Below, piece after piece: positions 12,353 through 23,602 of a stretch of DNA of 64,000 bases. Origin of the DNA: Alnus glutinosa (taxonomy: Eukaryota; Streptophyta; Magnoliopsida; Fagales; Betulaceae); contig NC_084892.1 in assembly GCF_958979055.1 (NCBI RefSeq), positions 23,400,001 through 23,464,000 on the forward strand, in the 5' to 3' direction. The position numbers and the translations under genes are program-made. The notes beneath the pieces are model-generated. The model did not search any database and was not told the origin of the DNA. It worked only from the letters and a program-made list of their open reading frames with translations. Position 1 is the stretch's first letter. Each line of letters begins with the position of its first letter.

Positions 12353-13489
12353 ATGCTCTCTGCCCTGCCCTCCTCTCTTCCTTCATCATGCTCACCTCCC
12401 CATAACATGATAGCAGAGAGATGTTTTGACAGTAGATCACATGAAATGGCTACAAACCAACCTTCATGTAATCCCGCGGATGAAGACTATATTGATATGG
12501 AAGTGAGCTCTTCTTCCAACTTCTTCTGTTACTCTGTTAGTTCTCCCTCGCAAACCAGAGAGTTTGAGTTCCAAATGACTTCACTCTCACAGGATCAGAG
12601 AGTTCCCACAACTTCCCCAGCTGATGAGCTCTTCTACAAGGGGAAACTCCTTCCTCTTCACCTCCCTCCTCGCTTACAAATGGTGAGAAAAATCCTCCAG
12701 AGTTCTAACACCCACCAAACAGAACAAGACCATAGCATTCCCTTCACCACTGCCACACCTTCTAATGCCAGCAGCCCACTTGAATCTCGCAACATTTCGC
12801 CATCGGAGTCTTGTCGGGTTAGTTGTGAACTAAACCCAGATGAGCATTTCTTTGAATGGTCTATTAATGAAAGGAGTGGATTAATCCACGGCGATCATCC
12901 GAAGAAGCCTTGGTCCAAGAAGCTCAAGCATATCAAGCAACTCTTGCTCGGTCAAAAGCTCAAGGCTTCAAGAGCATATCTCAAGTCTTTGTTCAGCAAA
13001 TCTGGTTGTTCAGACGAATCCTGTGCCAAGGCAGCAACCAATGTAGGAGCAGAAATTTTCTCAAAGGGAGCCAAGCAAAACCCATCTGGCAAAATTGATG
13101 ATGAGAAATACCAGATATCAAACACTTTCATGAAGAGCATTGGCAGAGAGATGCTTGAGGATGGTGTTAATAGCCACAGGAGGTCTTTCTCCGGGGTGAT
13201 TCAACGGCATTCTACAACAAAGTCTTCATCTTCATCAACATCTTCATCTGGGTCTTCATCTTTCTCATTTGGTTCAAATGGTTTTAATTATGATTTACAG
13301 TCGCTCAAGAGGAGTTGCAGCGCGAGTTCAGAGATTGAGACTTCAATAGAGGGGGCTATCGCTCATTGCAAACAGTCTCAGCAGCTGTTTAATTCAACGA
13401 TTGTTAGTAAAGTTGGTGTTTCTTCGCTGTCTGTTTCAAGGGCTGCAGTTTCTGAGGATCAAGAAAGAAGAGGATTTTGCAGCATTTGA
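12353..13489 (+). CDS. MAKR4: Membrane-associated kinase regulator 4-like protein
   Basis: MAKR proteins are BKI1-related plant regulators that attach to the plasma membrane through basic regions and modulate receptor kinase signalling; MAKR4 acts in root patterning. The product matches MAKR4: DEDYIDMEVSSSSNFFCYS at about residues 43-61, the core KLLPLHLPPRLQMV at about 97-110, an FFEWSIN segment near 166, a Lys-rich membrane-binding stretch (KKPWSKKLKHIKQLLLGQK) followed by Cys/Ser-rich sequence, and near the C-terminus RRSFSGVIQRH with a poly-Ser tract and a final SIEGAIAHCK block. It has no intron and no transmembrane helix. The first ATG gives 378 residues. Family members usually start at the in-frame ATG at 12446 (MATNQPS), so the true protein may be 347 residues. 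The TATA-like box only 32 bp before 12353 favours a downstream start. Confidence 0.88.
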   Translation: MLSALPSSLPSSCSPPHNMIAERCFDSRSHEMATNQPSCNPADEDYIDMEVSSSSNFFCYSVSSPSQTREFEFQMTSLSQDQRVPTTSPADELFYKGKLLPLHLPPRLQMVRKILQSSNTHQTEQDHSIPFTTATPSNASSPLESRNISPSESCRVSCELNPDEHFFEWSINERSGLIHGDHPKKPWSKKLKHIKQLLLGQKLKASRAYLKSLFSKSGCSDESCAKAATNVGAEIFSKGAKQNPSGKIDDEKYQISNTFMKSIGREMLEDGVNSHRRSFSGVIQRHSTTKSSSSSTSSSGSSSFSFGSNGFNYDLQSLKRSCSASSEIETSIEGAIAHCKQSQQLFNSTIVSKVGVSSLSVSRAAVSEDQERRGFCSI

Positions 13490-13882
13490 TGGTAATTAAC
13501 TGGGGTCCAGGGAAATGAATTCCACGAGAGAGACGTGGAGAAATACATTTCCTGTTCAACTTTTTGAAAGTGGGCTTGACTCAATGTATTATGTTGTTCA
13601 GATATATCATGGTTTGCATGTACTATTAGAATAGTTCGTCTTGTCGAAGTTCCTTAACTATTAATTTGGAAAAGAACGTTTAATGGGAAGATCTTCATGA
13701 ACTGAAGGAATTTCTGTTCAATTCAACAGTCTAGCCTAGTTCTCTAATCTATTGGCCATTGCCCATTGGGCTTTCTTTTCTACTTTTTTCTTTATAGTAA
13801 TTAGATAAAATTACAATATAACAGTAAGGGAATAAAAATACACACAATGGATGGGGGCTCCAACAATCACCCTTAATACAGT
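13490..13882. other. MAKR4-like 3' flank
   Basis: Probable 3' UTR and downstream sequence. AATAAA-like words occur at about 13830. No other gene is visible. Confidence 0.4.
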
Positions 13883-14026
13883 AGGGGTGAAGCCAGCCTT
13901 TCAACTTTGGGGCCAGGATTAAAAAAAAAAAAATTGGGGGTAAAATTTTAATTTTTTTTTCCTTGAAAAAACCTTGGGCCTTGGTGGGGGGCGCAGCCCA
14001 CAAAGCTCTATGTGGCTCCACCACTG
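13883..14026. mobile_element. Short hAT-like MITE
   Basis: The left end AGGGGTGAAGCCAG and the right end GTGGCTCCACCACTG are inverted repeats. The flanks AATACAGT (13875-13882) and AATACAAT (14027-14034) agree at 7 of 8 positions, as expected for a hAT 8-bp target duplication. The interior is a run rich in A, T and G. Confidence 0.55.
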
Positions 14027-14726
14027 AATACAATGTCAAATAAAAATATAAAAAGTTGAAAATGGGTCGAAGAATTGGCTCGGACCAATAGTTTCATGGC
14101 CCACACGCCAAGAAGAAGGCCACTGGAAGTGGTAGTTTTTGAAGTAGTTTAAACATTGGCCTGCTCGGAAGAACACCTAAGGCGGCAACAAAGGAACTTG
14201 GTTGCGCCACAACGGGGAGGATCACATTGGAATTAATTGGACCGGAGCCACTAAAGAAGAACTCCGCTTCAATATCCGGTACGAGAGATGCCTGGTCAGT
14301 GGCATGTAACATACATTAATTGGTTCTTGCACTCCATAGGCAAAAGGGAAGAATCTGCCATGGATAGGTATGAAAGAATGAACAAACAAGTATCTACATT
14401 TGAGATGTGCACAGACATTCAAATTTGGTGTGGGATGCCGAGTTGTGTTATATGCACGCACACATCTTGTACACACTACACACACTCACAATGGATGTGT
14501 GTACAAGGTATGTGTGTACAATTGTACAAATATCATTTTTCGTGGGATACCACATGCATGGTCCACACCAAGTGTGAATGTGTAAAATGTGTATATAACA
14601 ATACCAATCTTGTATGTACACACAATGTTTTTTAATTTCTCTGTTTTTAATGTCAAATAAAAGATCAAGATACCAATTTTGTGCAAACAACAATAACACA
14701 ATCTGGCTTTGGAGGCCTGATTGGCA
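14027..14726. other. Repeat-rich gap, no gene
   Basis: The 14450-14630 part is rich in TGTGTGTA and CACACAC words, which open spurious frames on both strands. No recognisable protein or RNA gene. Confidence 0.4.
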
Positions 14727-14836
14727 GGGGACGGTTTACCGTCCCTTGCCCCCCTCTTTTTGATAAAAATTTTTTTTTTTAATTAAAACAGCCGGTTGGG
14801 GGACGTTTTAGTTGGGGGACGGTAAAACGTCCCCCA
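14727..14836. repeat. Palindromic hairpin pair around GGACGGT motifs
   Basis: A perfect palindrome at 14727-14745 (GGGGACGGTTTACCGTCCC) is followed after an A/T spacer by a second hairpin at about 14798-14836 (GGGGGACG and CGTCCCCC). This may be a small foldback element inserted beside the retrotransposon-like PBS word GCTTTGATACCA at 14853. No target duplication was found. Confidence 0.5.
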
Positions 14837-14852
14837 ATAATCATTTCCCTTG

Positions 14853-15130
14853 GCTTTGATACCATTGTTACAATTTATGGCACATGTACAAAAACACTAG
14901 TAACAAAGAAGAAGAAAATAAAGAACAAAATTGGTTATGTCCACAAGTGGTTTAAGCACAAAATTTCTTCTTAACTTTTATCAAGAAAAATTATAATAAT
15001 TTTTCAACCTCTCTCTATTTATGAAATTAAACTTCAAATTAATTTGAGATATTCCTATAAAAAGTAAGATTCTTGGGAGTTTAATTGTTGAAGTTCGACA
15101 AGGATTCAAATCTTTAAAGTTCGCCTCTAA
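14853..15130 (-). mobile_element. Possible LTR fragment with Met-type PBS
   Basis: On the minus strand, TGTAACA is followed closely by TGGTATCAAAGCC, the arrangement of an LTR end and an initiator-Met PBS. The LTR-like sequence to the right is AT-rich and has no partner in the window. Confidence 0.3.
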
Positions 15131-15268
15131 GAGCATCTTCAACAGGATAGGCAAATAATTTTAACTATTATGAGTCATTTTTCATCTCTAACAGAATAGG
15201 CAAAATAGCCTATTTACTATTCACATTACAAAGAGTTTTTTTTTTATTATTTTCTCTCTCATGTTCCT

Positions 15269-15310
<42 letters not shown>

Positions 15311-15474
15311 TATTTCTTTCACATTTTTTCCCACATAAAATAATATTCAAATGCAAGTAGAGACTAGAGAGTAGAATAAAAAATCTGTTGAAAACAATAT
15401 AGAAAAAACAGTAGCTAAAATAAAGAGTTGTACTTTTTCAATGAGTACTTTGACTATTATTGTTAGAGATGCTT
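15131..15474. mobile_element. Harbinger/Tourist-like MITE
   Basis: The left end GAGCATCTTCAACAGGATAGG and the right end ATTGTTAGAGATGCTT are inverted. The left flank is TAA; the right flank is TGA, one substitution from TAA. It carries a TC microsatellite. Confidence 0.55.
15273..15309. repeat. (TC)n microsatellite
   Basis: TC dinucleotide run inside the MITE. Confidence 0.9.
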
Positions 15475-16232
15475 TGATGATACTACTTTGCTCTCTTTAT
15501 TTTTTGAGAAATACTATAAACTCAACTAATATTTAATTACTGTACAACTTGGTGACGTGACACTCTATTAAAAGAAAAAAAAGATAATTTTATTTTCGAA
15601 ATTAAATTTACAATGGTGCCACATCACCCAAATTCGTAGACGTGAAAAAACCTTTTCAAAAAAGGTTTAGAAAGCTTTTGTAGTTCAAGGTTGAGTAATG
15701 ATTCACTACTACCTAAATATATAAATTTTCACCACCTTATCTATGTGGCAATGTAGTCTCTCACCTTAATTTATTTTTAAAATATAAAAAAAAAAATTCA
15801 AAAAGTAATGAAAAATTACCTTACTAAATAGACAAGATAATAAAAAATTGTATATTTAAGTGACATTAAATCATTATTCTCCAATGTTTTTGTCGACATT
15901 TGGTGTTTTTAAGATTCTCAATGAGTGGTTTCAGGCTTTATCCACTGTATATGGTCAACAAGAAATGATGGGAGATCAATCTTTTTATCTTTTTCCTTCG
16001 GTAAATAAAAAGTAGAAAGTCATTTAGATGAACTTCAACAAATACCGAGGAAAAGTACCTATCAAATCTCAATTCAAAAATAAAATTTCACAAGAAAATT
16101 GTTTGAATTAACGATTAAATTTACTGTTTTTTTTTTAGTTTCACCAGAATAAATATAGTATATTCTAATATTGTAATTTTAGGAAGTTTGCTAATAAATA
16201 ACAAGTAACTTGAGTATAACAAGTAATTTTTA

Positions 16233-16268
<36 letters not shown>

Positions 16269-17228
16269 GAGGAATACTTGTCATTTTATTATTGGTGTAC
16301 TAGCATACTAACAATTTTTGTCAAAATTTCAAGTAGAAGTCGAAAGCGATGAGTTATTTGCCCATTTTGCTTACCACCAAAAATTTAAGTCAATTTTTAT
16401 ACCTCAATAAGCTATATGCAAATCAATAAGACCCATAAATTAATTTTGCATTTTTTAAAATTATAGGGCTTGTTTAGTACCGCTTTTTAGGGTAATTTTT
16501 TTTAGCCAAAAAAAAATAGCATTAACAAACAAATGAAAACACAATACCCATAAAACACTCATATCACAATCAAAAAGCAAAAAACACAATCTACAAAGTT
16601 TTGCCAAACCAACTCATTTTCTTTTCTTTTCTTTTTTTCTAAGCAAAAAGGATAGACGGGAGCAACTAAATATGGCTTGTCTGTTTAGGCGAGACCATAA
16701 TCGTATATACTCCCTGGGACCTTAACAGGAAGGGCCTAAACTATCTGCAAAGCAGGGAATCGCATGTACTCTCTCAAATCAAAAGTGAGTCATAGCTGAC
16801 TCAACCATGCTAAAACATAAAATAAAAAAAAAATAAAAACCCAAATCGATTTACACTAATCAGACATAAAAGATCAATAATGTTTACCAAACCAACACCA
16901 ATAATGGCAACCAGCTCACACTCTTTAGTACTAACAAAGTTTGACATTCAACTTTAGATAATCCTTATCTTCAAAATAGGCGGCCACGTCCAAGAAAATA
17001 CTCCAACACCCCGATCTATCCAAATAGGTACCGATGAAAACTTGGTAATTAGGACAACGATCATATGTAGGACTTTCAAAAGCAGACAAATAACTTTTAA
17101 GCTCTTTTTTCTTCTTCTTCCTTTTTCCTTTTTCCTTTTGACATCGACTCAACATCGATCTACGCTAACATGTCCCTTAGATATTTGACAGGTTACAGAC
17201 CAGTAGCAGCAGGCTGGTGAGGGCTGGT
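15475..17228. other. Intergenic, no gene recognised
   Basis: AT-rich sequence with a (TTA)n microsatellite at 16234-16268. The minus-strand frame at 16931-17155 is Lys-rich and matches nothing I recognise. Confidence 0.4.
16234..16268. repeat. (TTA)n microsatellite
   Basis: Trinucleotide run of about 35 bp. Confidence 0.9.
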
Positions 17229-17450
17229 TGTGACGTTCCACATCGCCTGGAAATGAGGATATGCTTATATGTATAAATGCACCATTTATGACACAACGCG
17301 TTTTAAAGCCGTGATGGCAATGAACCTATCAGAACTCCGCAGTTAAGCGAGCCGTTGCGAGAGCAATCTCAGGATGGGTGACCTCCTGGGAAGTCTGATA
17401 TGGGGAGCCAAAAGCGGACAGTATTGTGTCATTGGGGATGGGTCGTTACA
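17229..17450 (+). mobile_element. Cassandra TRIM solo LTR with 5S rRNA-like core
   Basis: Cassandra LTRs are short, begin TGTGACGT, end TTACA and contain a 5S rRNA-like promoter. This 222-bp copy shows TGTGACGTTCCACATCGCC at the left and GGGTCGTTACA at the right. Its core at about 17330-17395 matches plant 5S rRNA: CAGAACTCCGCAGTTAAGCG (A-box side) and GGATGGGTGACCTCCTGGGA (C-box side). The flanks CTGGT (17224-17228) and CTGGC (17451-17455) agree at 4 of 5 bases, as for an LTR insertion. No second LTR or internal region is present, so it is a solo LTR. It is not a functional 5S gene, because the 5S ends are missing. Confidence 0.88.
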
Positions 17451-17550
17451 CTGGCTGTCTGGGGACAGGTTTACCCAAATTTGCTGGCCTTGCTGGTGCC
17501 AGAATCGGATAGGGGCTCATCAACCGAGCGGGCTTTTACACACATAAAAA

Positions 17551-17832
17551 AGTAAGGGTGAATGTCGGTTTAGTAAGCGGTTAAGTTAATTCAATTAAAT
17601 TGGTAAAATTAGTTCAGTTAAATCGGTTAAGTCAACTTTGTTAGTAGAGTCGATAGGCGGTCGATGTTGATTCGGTTAAGGTTCGATAAGCGGTAGTCTG
17701 ATAATTTGCCCACAAAACGTTCGGTAGACGGTTAAGTCGATTAAGTCAACTTTGTCGGTAGAGTCGATGTCAGTTCAGTTGCGGTTCGGTAAGAGGTCGG
17801 TAGACAGTAGTCGAATAATTTGCCCACCCCTA
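17551..17832. repeat. Possible hAT-like MITE made of GTTCGGTTAAG words
   Basis: Left TAAGGGTGAATGTCGG and right AATTTGCCCACCCCTA are imperfect inverted ends. The interior repeats CGGTTAAGTCxACTTTGT and GGTAGACxGTAGTC blocks twice. The target duplication is unclear. Confidence 0.4.
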
Positions 17833-17850
17833 CCAAAAAAAAAAAAAAAA

Positions 17851-17975
17851 AGTAGCGATTTAATATAATATTAGAGTTAAAAGGTCACGAATTCAAATTT
17901 TATATCTAACAATTCATCTTTCATTTCAGTTAAATATTTCACGTGTAGAGTTGGGAGATAATTAAAATATTCTAT
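17851..17975 (+). mobile_element. Fragment of the 46.5-kb TRIM family
   Basis: It shows, in order, GCGATTTAATA, a PBS-like ATAATATTAGAG, CGAATTCAAATTT, and CACGTGTAGAG, in the arrangement of the 10.6-kb copy. It is strongly decayed and its ends are uncertain. Confidence 0.35.
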
Positions 17976-18623
17976 TAGTATCTATAATCTCAAGTTCAAA
18001 ATTTCACATAGCCTATACTTTCTCGGAATTAAGTACACGAAATTTATGCTAATTAATGTGAAATATTGCCATGTTGTTTCTATTTGAAAGTAAATATGCT
18101 AGTCAAAAGTTTTGTTGACAAATTCCATAGACAAAAACACATCTAATATCGTGTCTAAGTCTATGTCATGTGAGTCATGTCACTTGATCATTGAAGATGT
18201 ATTGCATGCATTCATACAGAGGTTGACCAATGGCCATCGCAAATTGATTTTATAATCAGGTTAGATTGGACCATTTTTTAAGTAGGATGTACAGAATTAT
18301 CGTGAAATTATACCAGACACAATAAAATTAGTCAACAAAAAATAATATTTACATTAACAACAAATTTATAATTGAAAAAGAAAAAAGAAAAAGAAAAAAA
18401 AAAAACCTTCTGCCTTATGGAGTGGATAGAACCTATATGAAATAGGCATGTGGTTGTACGAGGGTTGGCAATAAAATAAATGCAGCCCGTTTGGGGATTT
18501 CAAGGAGTAGCGATGGGTAATGTATAGTAAGCCCACATACAGGCACGCAGTTTGTCGGCCTGTATTACCACCATCGGCCCATTTAATAGTTTACCTTAAT
18601 ATTTATTACAGTTTTCTTTACTC
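17976..18623. other. Intergenic, no gene recognised
   Basis: AT-rich sequence with an A/G-rich tract at 18380-18405. No gene. Confidence 0.4.
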
Positions 18624-18631
18624 TTTACGGC

Positions 18632-19641
18632 TAGGGATGTAAATAAATTAGTCTGTTTGACAATCCACTCGATACCCACTCGGTTTAGTCCGATCTGAAT
18701 TCGAGATCGATACTGTAAAAACTCTTTCGTTACTGTAGAAACCTACTCGATTAATAAGTGATATATATCCGACTCGCTCGACAAAACTTGATAGGAGCTC
18801 GCAAGCTCAGCTTATTTAAAGCTCGACTAGATCGCTCGCCCGGCTCGTTAGTCCGACTCTCGTTTATATCTCTTATATATTACTAAAAATAAGTTATATA
18901 AATTTAAGCATGTATATTAGTAATTAAATAATATATGCTATATATATTACTTAATATTTATGTGTGTGTATTAGTTAACATACTAACTAGTTAGTTCATA
19001 AACTAACATATTATCTAGTTTATTAACATATACTAAGTAAATGTAATTAACTATATGTTACTCAATATTTTTTTGTATATTATATACATATGTGTGTGTA
19101 TTAGTTAACCTACTAACTAGTTAGTTCATAAACTAACACATTATCTAGTTTATTAACATATACTAAGTAAATGTAATTAACTATATGTTACTCGATATTT
19201 TTTTGTATATATATAAAACTACTATATTATATACTAAATAAGCATATAGTATACTAGCTAAATAAAAATTGTATTACATATTAATTATAATACTTTGATA
19301 ATAGTATTTAGTATGTTAAACTAACATATTAAGTTATTAATAGTTAGTATGGAGGTTGTTCACAAACTCGGGCTTGAACTCCGCTTTGATCACACATTTA
19401 AAAATTTAATAGCTTACATCGATCTCTAGTTGAGCCAAGCTTGTCGAATAACCCGGCTCAACTCAAATGTCATTCTCAACGAGCTCAAGCTTGAACTTGA
19501 GCTCGCCCGAGTTTTAAAAGAGTCGAGCTTGAACACGTATTTAATAACTCGGTTCGAATTCGAACTCGACTATTTAAGTTCGACTCATAAACGAGCAAAT
19601 CTTGAAATCCTAAAACTGGACTCCGTTCGATTACATCTCTA
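18632..19641. mobile_element. About 1.0-kb hAT-like non-autonomous element, copy 1
   Basis: The left end TAGGGATGTAAAT and the right end TTACATCTCTA are inverted. The flanks TTTACGGC (18624-18631) and TTTACAGT (19642-19649) match at 6 of 8 positions. Inside are CTCG-rich segments (GAGCTCAAGCTTGAACTTGA) near the right end and an AT-rich core with a 130-bp direct duplication. The open frame at 19430-19651 is a by-product of the GAGCTTGA words. The same layout recurs at 60242-61250. Confidence 0.65.
18961..19219. repeat. 130-bp tandem duplication
   Basis: Two nearly identical units, 18961-19090 and 19091-19219, each starting TGTGTGTGTATTAGTTAAC and ending in a TTTTTTTGTATAT-like string. They lie inside the hAT-like element. 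Confidence 0.85.
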
Positions 19642-19649
19642 TTTACAGT

Positions 19650-21133
19650 GATTAGGATCCTGAATTTCTTAATTGTAGAGGCTTATGATTTGTTTGGTTG
19701 TACGAAATTTTTTTTTTTGTATTATATTCAAAATTACAAATATCGAGAGAACTTTTTTGAAATTATATTTGGATAGTTTAGAAAATCTAAAACAAAATTA
19801 GAAAAAATTGGATAAAATCTTAGTAGAATTTGAATTCTAAAAAACAATCCAAACATATTTTTGAAAAATAATGAAATATAATAAAAAAAAAAAAACAATT
19901 GTTACCCAAATATGCCCTTATAATACTTAAAATTGCGACCATTCATTTAAAATGGACCGTCACAATTTTGCCACGTTATTTGTCTTGATGCAAAAATATT
20001 TGCAAGAATATGCTTCTTTATCCAACCATCTAAAGAAGGTGGCCAAATCACCCCTAGATTTTTAAGGTGGTCTAGCTACCCATCAACAAGGGTGGAGTTA
20101 ACATTTAGAATTTGGAGGGATAAAATTGAAAAAAATAAAATAAAATAAAAATTAAGGGGTAAAATTTTAATTTTAATTTTTTTAAAATTTTTTTAGGGAA
20201 AACATGGTGGCTTGGGGGCCTCTGTCATTGCTCATCAAGGCTCTCAATGTGCTTGGGAGTAGCCAGACTACTCTTAAAACTCTTAAAGAGGTGGCTGACA
20301 ACTTCCCACAAACCAAGTGGAGGGTGATCGGCCACCGCTCTAGAGTTTTGTGATGGTACAGTCACGTTGAAAATCCTTTGGGCGTGGTTGGTCACCTTTC
20401 AAAACTTTTGAGGTGGTTCGGCAACCTATCAAGGCTTCTCGAGAATTGTTGGACTATCTCTAAAACTCGAGTGGGTGATTGACCAACCCCTACAAGCTCT
20501 AAGGAGTTCAATCATTATTTAAAAGTTTTAGGAGTGATCTAATCACTTTCGAGAAGCCTTTGAGGATTGCCAACCACCTTCAAAAACTCTTGAGAGGGTG
20601 GCCAACCACCCCTTAAAAGCCTTGAAAGGTGACCAACCACTCACAAAAGCCTTGAGGGGGTTCTCTGCCCACCCTCTTTGGGTTGTTAGTTGAAGATTAC
20701 GTGGCAACAGCCAAAACAAACCTTTTTGAGTTTGTTGGAGTCGGTTTTTACCCGATTCATTTTACTTTGCAGCCCATCGTCCAATATATATTTAGACACG
20801 GATAGTAACATATTAACAAACGTTGTTATTTATTTGTTTATTTTTTCTATCCTATAAATATTTGGTAATTTTATCTAGATTCTGGGTTTTACAAAAAGCT
20901 CTTGTAAACTTAACTAGAACTACATTAATTGCTTTAAAAGAAAAGATACATGATCTGATAGATCATTCAAAAAAATATGCACAAAATCATAAACCATCCT
21001 TGTGGAAGCATCCATTCCATTTGCTATAGCAGAAGGATGAAATTAACAAGGGATCTATACATACAAGGAGGGAAGGAAAGATTCATGTTTTGTGAGATCC
21101 AAAACAATGGGGGCATACCAGACCCAGATCTGA
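19650..21133. other. Repeat-derived gap and ankyrin gene 3' flank
   Basis: From about 20035 to 20700 there are many imperfect GGTGGCCAACCACC-type words spaced by 30-45 bp, a decayed repeat similar in style to 26880-27070. No coding sequence. The last roughly 100 bp are probably the 3' UTR of the minus-strand ankyrin gene. Confidence 0.4.
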
Positions 21134-23241
21134 TCAAATCGCATAGACTGTCTTAAACTCATTTTCTAGGATCTCGGAATCCGAGATTACCGCCGACATA
21201 GAATATGATCTTGACCTACTGCTCATCGATGACCTCCTAAGGCTCCGCATTTTAGAAGCCTCAATTCGGTGCAAAATCACCCAGTAACACATCGTTCCCA
21301 ACGTTGTTGCCATTATTAATGTCCCTACGGCCGTTACTCCGACCGCCAACCACCTGTCGTTCTTCCCCACAACAACATACGACAGTGCAAGAAATGCCAC
21401 CGAGATCAGCACACAAGCCAACCACATTAGCTTGTTTATAACCGCCATCATTTTCTTTTTCGCCTTCCTCTCTATCACCACAATTGAAGTTTGAACGACC
21501 ACGACAGCCAATGATATGAAGAGGGCAGTAGAGTCAAAGATGAAGAATATAATAAACTCGAGTTTGGGGGCGATCTTTGCTTCCCCAAGCTTATATTCGG
21601 GAGTCAGTTTCGTTTTGTCATCGGCATATTGGCCGGGGACATTGAAGATGGCGGCAAAGGCGACGGTAGCAATGAGAACAGCAACAACTGTGGTGGAGTT
21701 TATTGCGTTGTTAAGCCCCTCCGTGTGCATTTTGTTGAGCCGTTTTGCAATGCCTTGCACTCGCTGTCGCGTTTGCCGTGTGTGCTCTATTTGATTATGC
21801 ACGCCGTGTTTTATGTCGCTCACGGTTTGTTTCAGCTCTCGGGCCGGGTTTGTAGCCGCCGGTTTGATGGAGTTGGCACTTTGAACGCCGTGCTCTCGTA
21901 GAACGGCGGCAACCTCAGAGTACCCCGCTCCGTCGGCAATGTCAAGTGCAGTTTGTCCGGATTTGCTGATGGCCATTGCATCCATTCCCTTGTTAGCTAC
22001 TAGATTACGAACAATCTGTAATGAAAGCATGTATTCTGTCAAACAACTTACATATGCAATCATTTTCTATCGGCTTAATTTTTTGAGATAAATGGTGATT
22101 TAATAGGATATGGAAAACAGAGACCGTGGAGTACAATTCACCTCTTATTTTAAATACCTTGTCTCCCTCGTTCATCTCCATTTCAATTTTATATTCTAAC
22201 TAGACAAACAATACTTTAGAAGGTCCTGAAACTCAAAGTTGTTCAATGCAAGTAAAAGATAACTTCTTTGCAGAATTGGAAACCAGGAACAGAGTTTTCT
22301 GACCTGCAAGCGACCCTTCCGTGTTGCTATATGCAATGCTGTGCAGCCTTTGTTATCAATGATGTTTATCAAAGAAGGATCTGACTTCACCAGTTCATCC
22401 ACGAGCTCGACATTCTGTCCCTTCACTGCCATGTGGAGAGCTGTCTGCCCCTTCTTGTCAGTTCTTGTTGCGAGGCCAGGTTCTTTGCTCAAAAGGGCGC
22501 TGACAACCTCCAAATATCCGTGCCTTGCAGCTGAATGGAGGGCAGTTTTCCCGTTGCTTTTGGCTATGGTGGCCAAGCTGCTACCTTTCTCCAAGAGAAA
22601 AGAGACCACTTCTATATGGCCTTGAGCTGCCGCAGTATGTAATGCAGTGGTGTTGGATAGATCAACGGTCATTGAAAGTTCAGGATCAATGGCATCCATT
22701 AGGACCTTCAATATTTCTGCAACACATTACCAAAATGTCTTAGTATAGTTCAATTCCATGCAGAATATATTGTGAAAAGTTCAGAGAACCTATCAGAATG
22801 CTCTAGAACATTTATTTTATGCTATTTAGTAAACAATCATACGACTACCATGCCATACAATTGAAAATCAAGCATTCAAAGTTTCTCAAGAAAAAAATAT
22901 CACGCACCCAAGTCGCCTTGCTTGGCAGCAATGTGGAAAGCATCATAGCCATTCTTAGCTTTGGTAGCAGCCATACCAATATCATAGAACTTTATCATCT
23001 CCTTCACCAAATCAACAAAACCATTTTCAGCAGCAACATAGAGAGTAGTTTCACCCGAGTGGTTCTGCTTGGACAACAATTGCTTCAACTCTGCCTCCCC
23101 ACTGTTGGAGAAGATCTCCATAGCCAATTCTAAATCTCCCGCTCTCGCCGCCCTATGCAAAGGCGTGTCGTCCCGTTTTCCAGTCAACTGCTTTGTCATT
23201 GTCTTCCGGCGCAAACTTTGCTGCCTCTCTGGAGCTTCCAT
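21134..23241 (-). CDS. Ankyrin repeat membrane protein with PGG domain (At1g07710/At5g60070-like)
   Basis: Plant ANK-PGG proteins couple N-terminal ankyrin repeats to a four-helix membrane domain at the plasma membrane. Relatives act in stress and salt responses; the exact role of this clade is not settled. Coding exons on the minus strand: 23241-22908, 22716-22304 and 22015-21134, all with GT/AG borders. They join in frame to 542 residues, the usual family length. Ankyrin repeats span about residues 28-290 (repeated TALHxAAxxGH units such as GQTALHMAVKGQN). Four hydrophobic helices lie at about 357-375, 403-425, 444-466 and 470-497. The motif after helix 1 reads VPGQ, so the second Gly of PGG is replaced. 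I chose the ATG at 23241 (MEAPERQQS); the frame upstream has no ATG. A likely 5' UTR intron runs from 23602 to 23272. The C-terminus ends TVYAI. Confidence 0.92.
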
Positions 23242-23271
23242 TGACACCAATTCCAGTGAACCTTTACCTCC

Positions 23272-23602
23272 CTAAACAAAGCCGACCGTTGTGGGGAGAT
23301 CGGGAATTTACGAATCCAGGAAACCCATAGCATATTACTCTGTCATCATCTACACCAGAAATTAAATTCCACTGTAAGATAATAACCCACATGTGTTTCT
23401 TCACCATTCATCATTAACATCAATCATCAATATAAGAGGTAGGACCGTGAAATTAGAAAAAACTGCTACCAAGAAGAAATTGGCACTTGGGTTATACCGA
23501 CAATAAGAGCAGAAATTCAAAAGGATACCTTCCACAAATAAATAAACAAATAGATAAAAGACTAATTATACTCCATAAGAAGAAAAAAATAATATTAATC
23601 AC
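23272..23602 (-). other. Probable 5' UTR intron of the ankyrin-PGG gene
   Basis: On the minus strand, CCGAAG is followed by GTGATTAAT at 23602, and TTTGTTTAG ends at 23272, 31 bp before the ATG. The stretch is AT-rich and fits an intron. It is inferred from splice-site shape only. Confidence 0.5.

Noticed and set aside
17330..17395. 5S rRNA gene
   Set aside because: Only the internal promoter part matches; the flanks are TG...CA LTR sequence of Cassandra, not 5S gene ends.
21516..21901. Plus-strand frames over the ankyrin gene's last exon
   Set aside because: Antisense shadows of the membrane domain; the minus-strand frame has clear family similarity.
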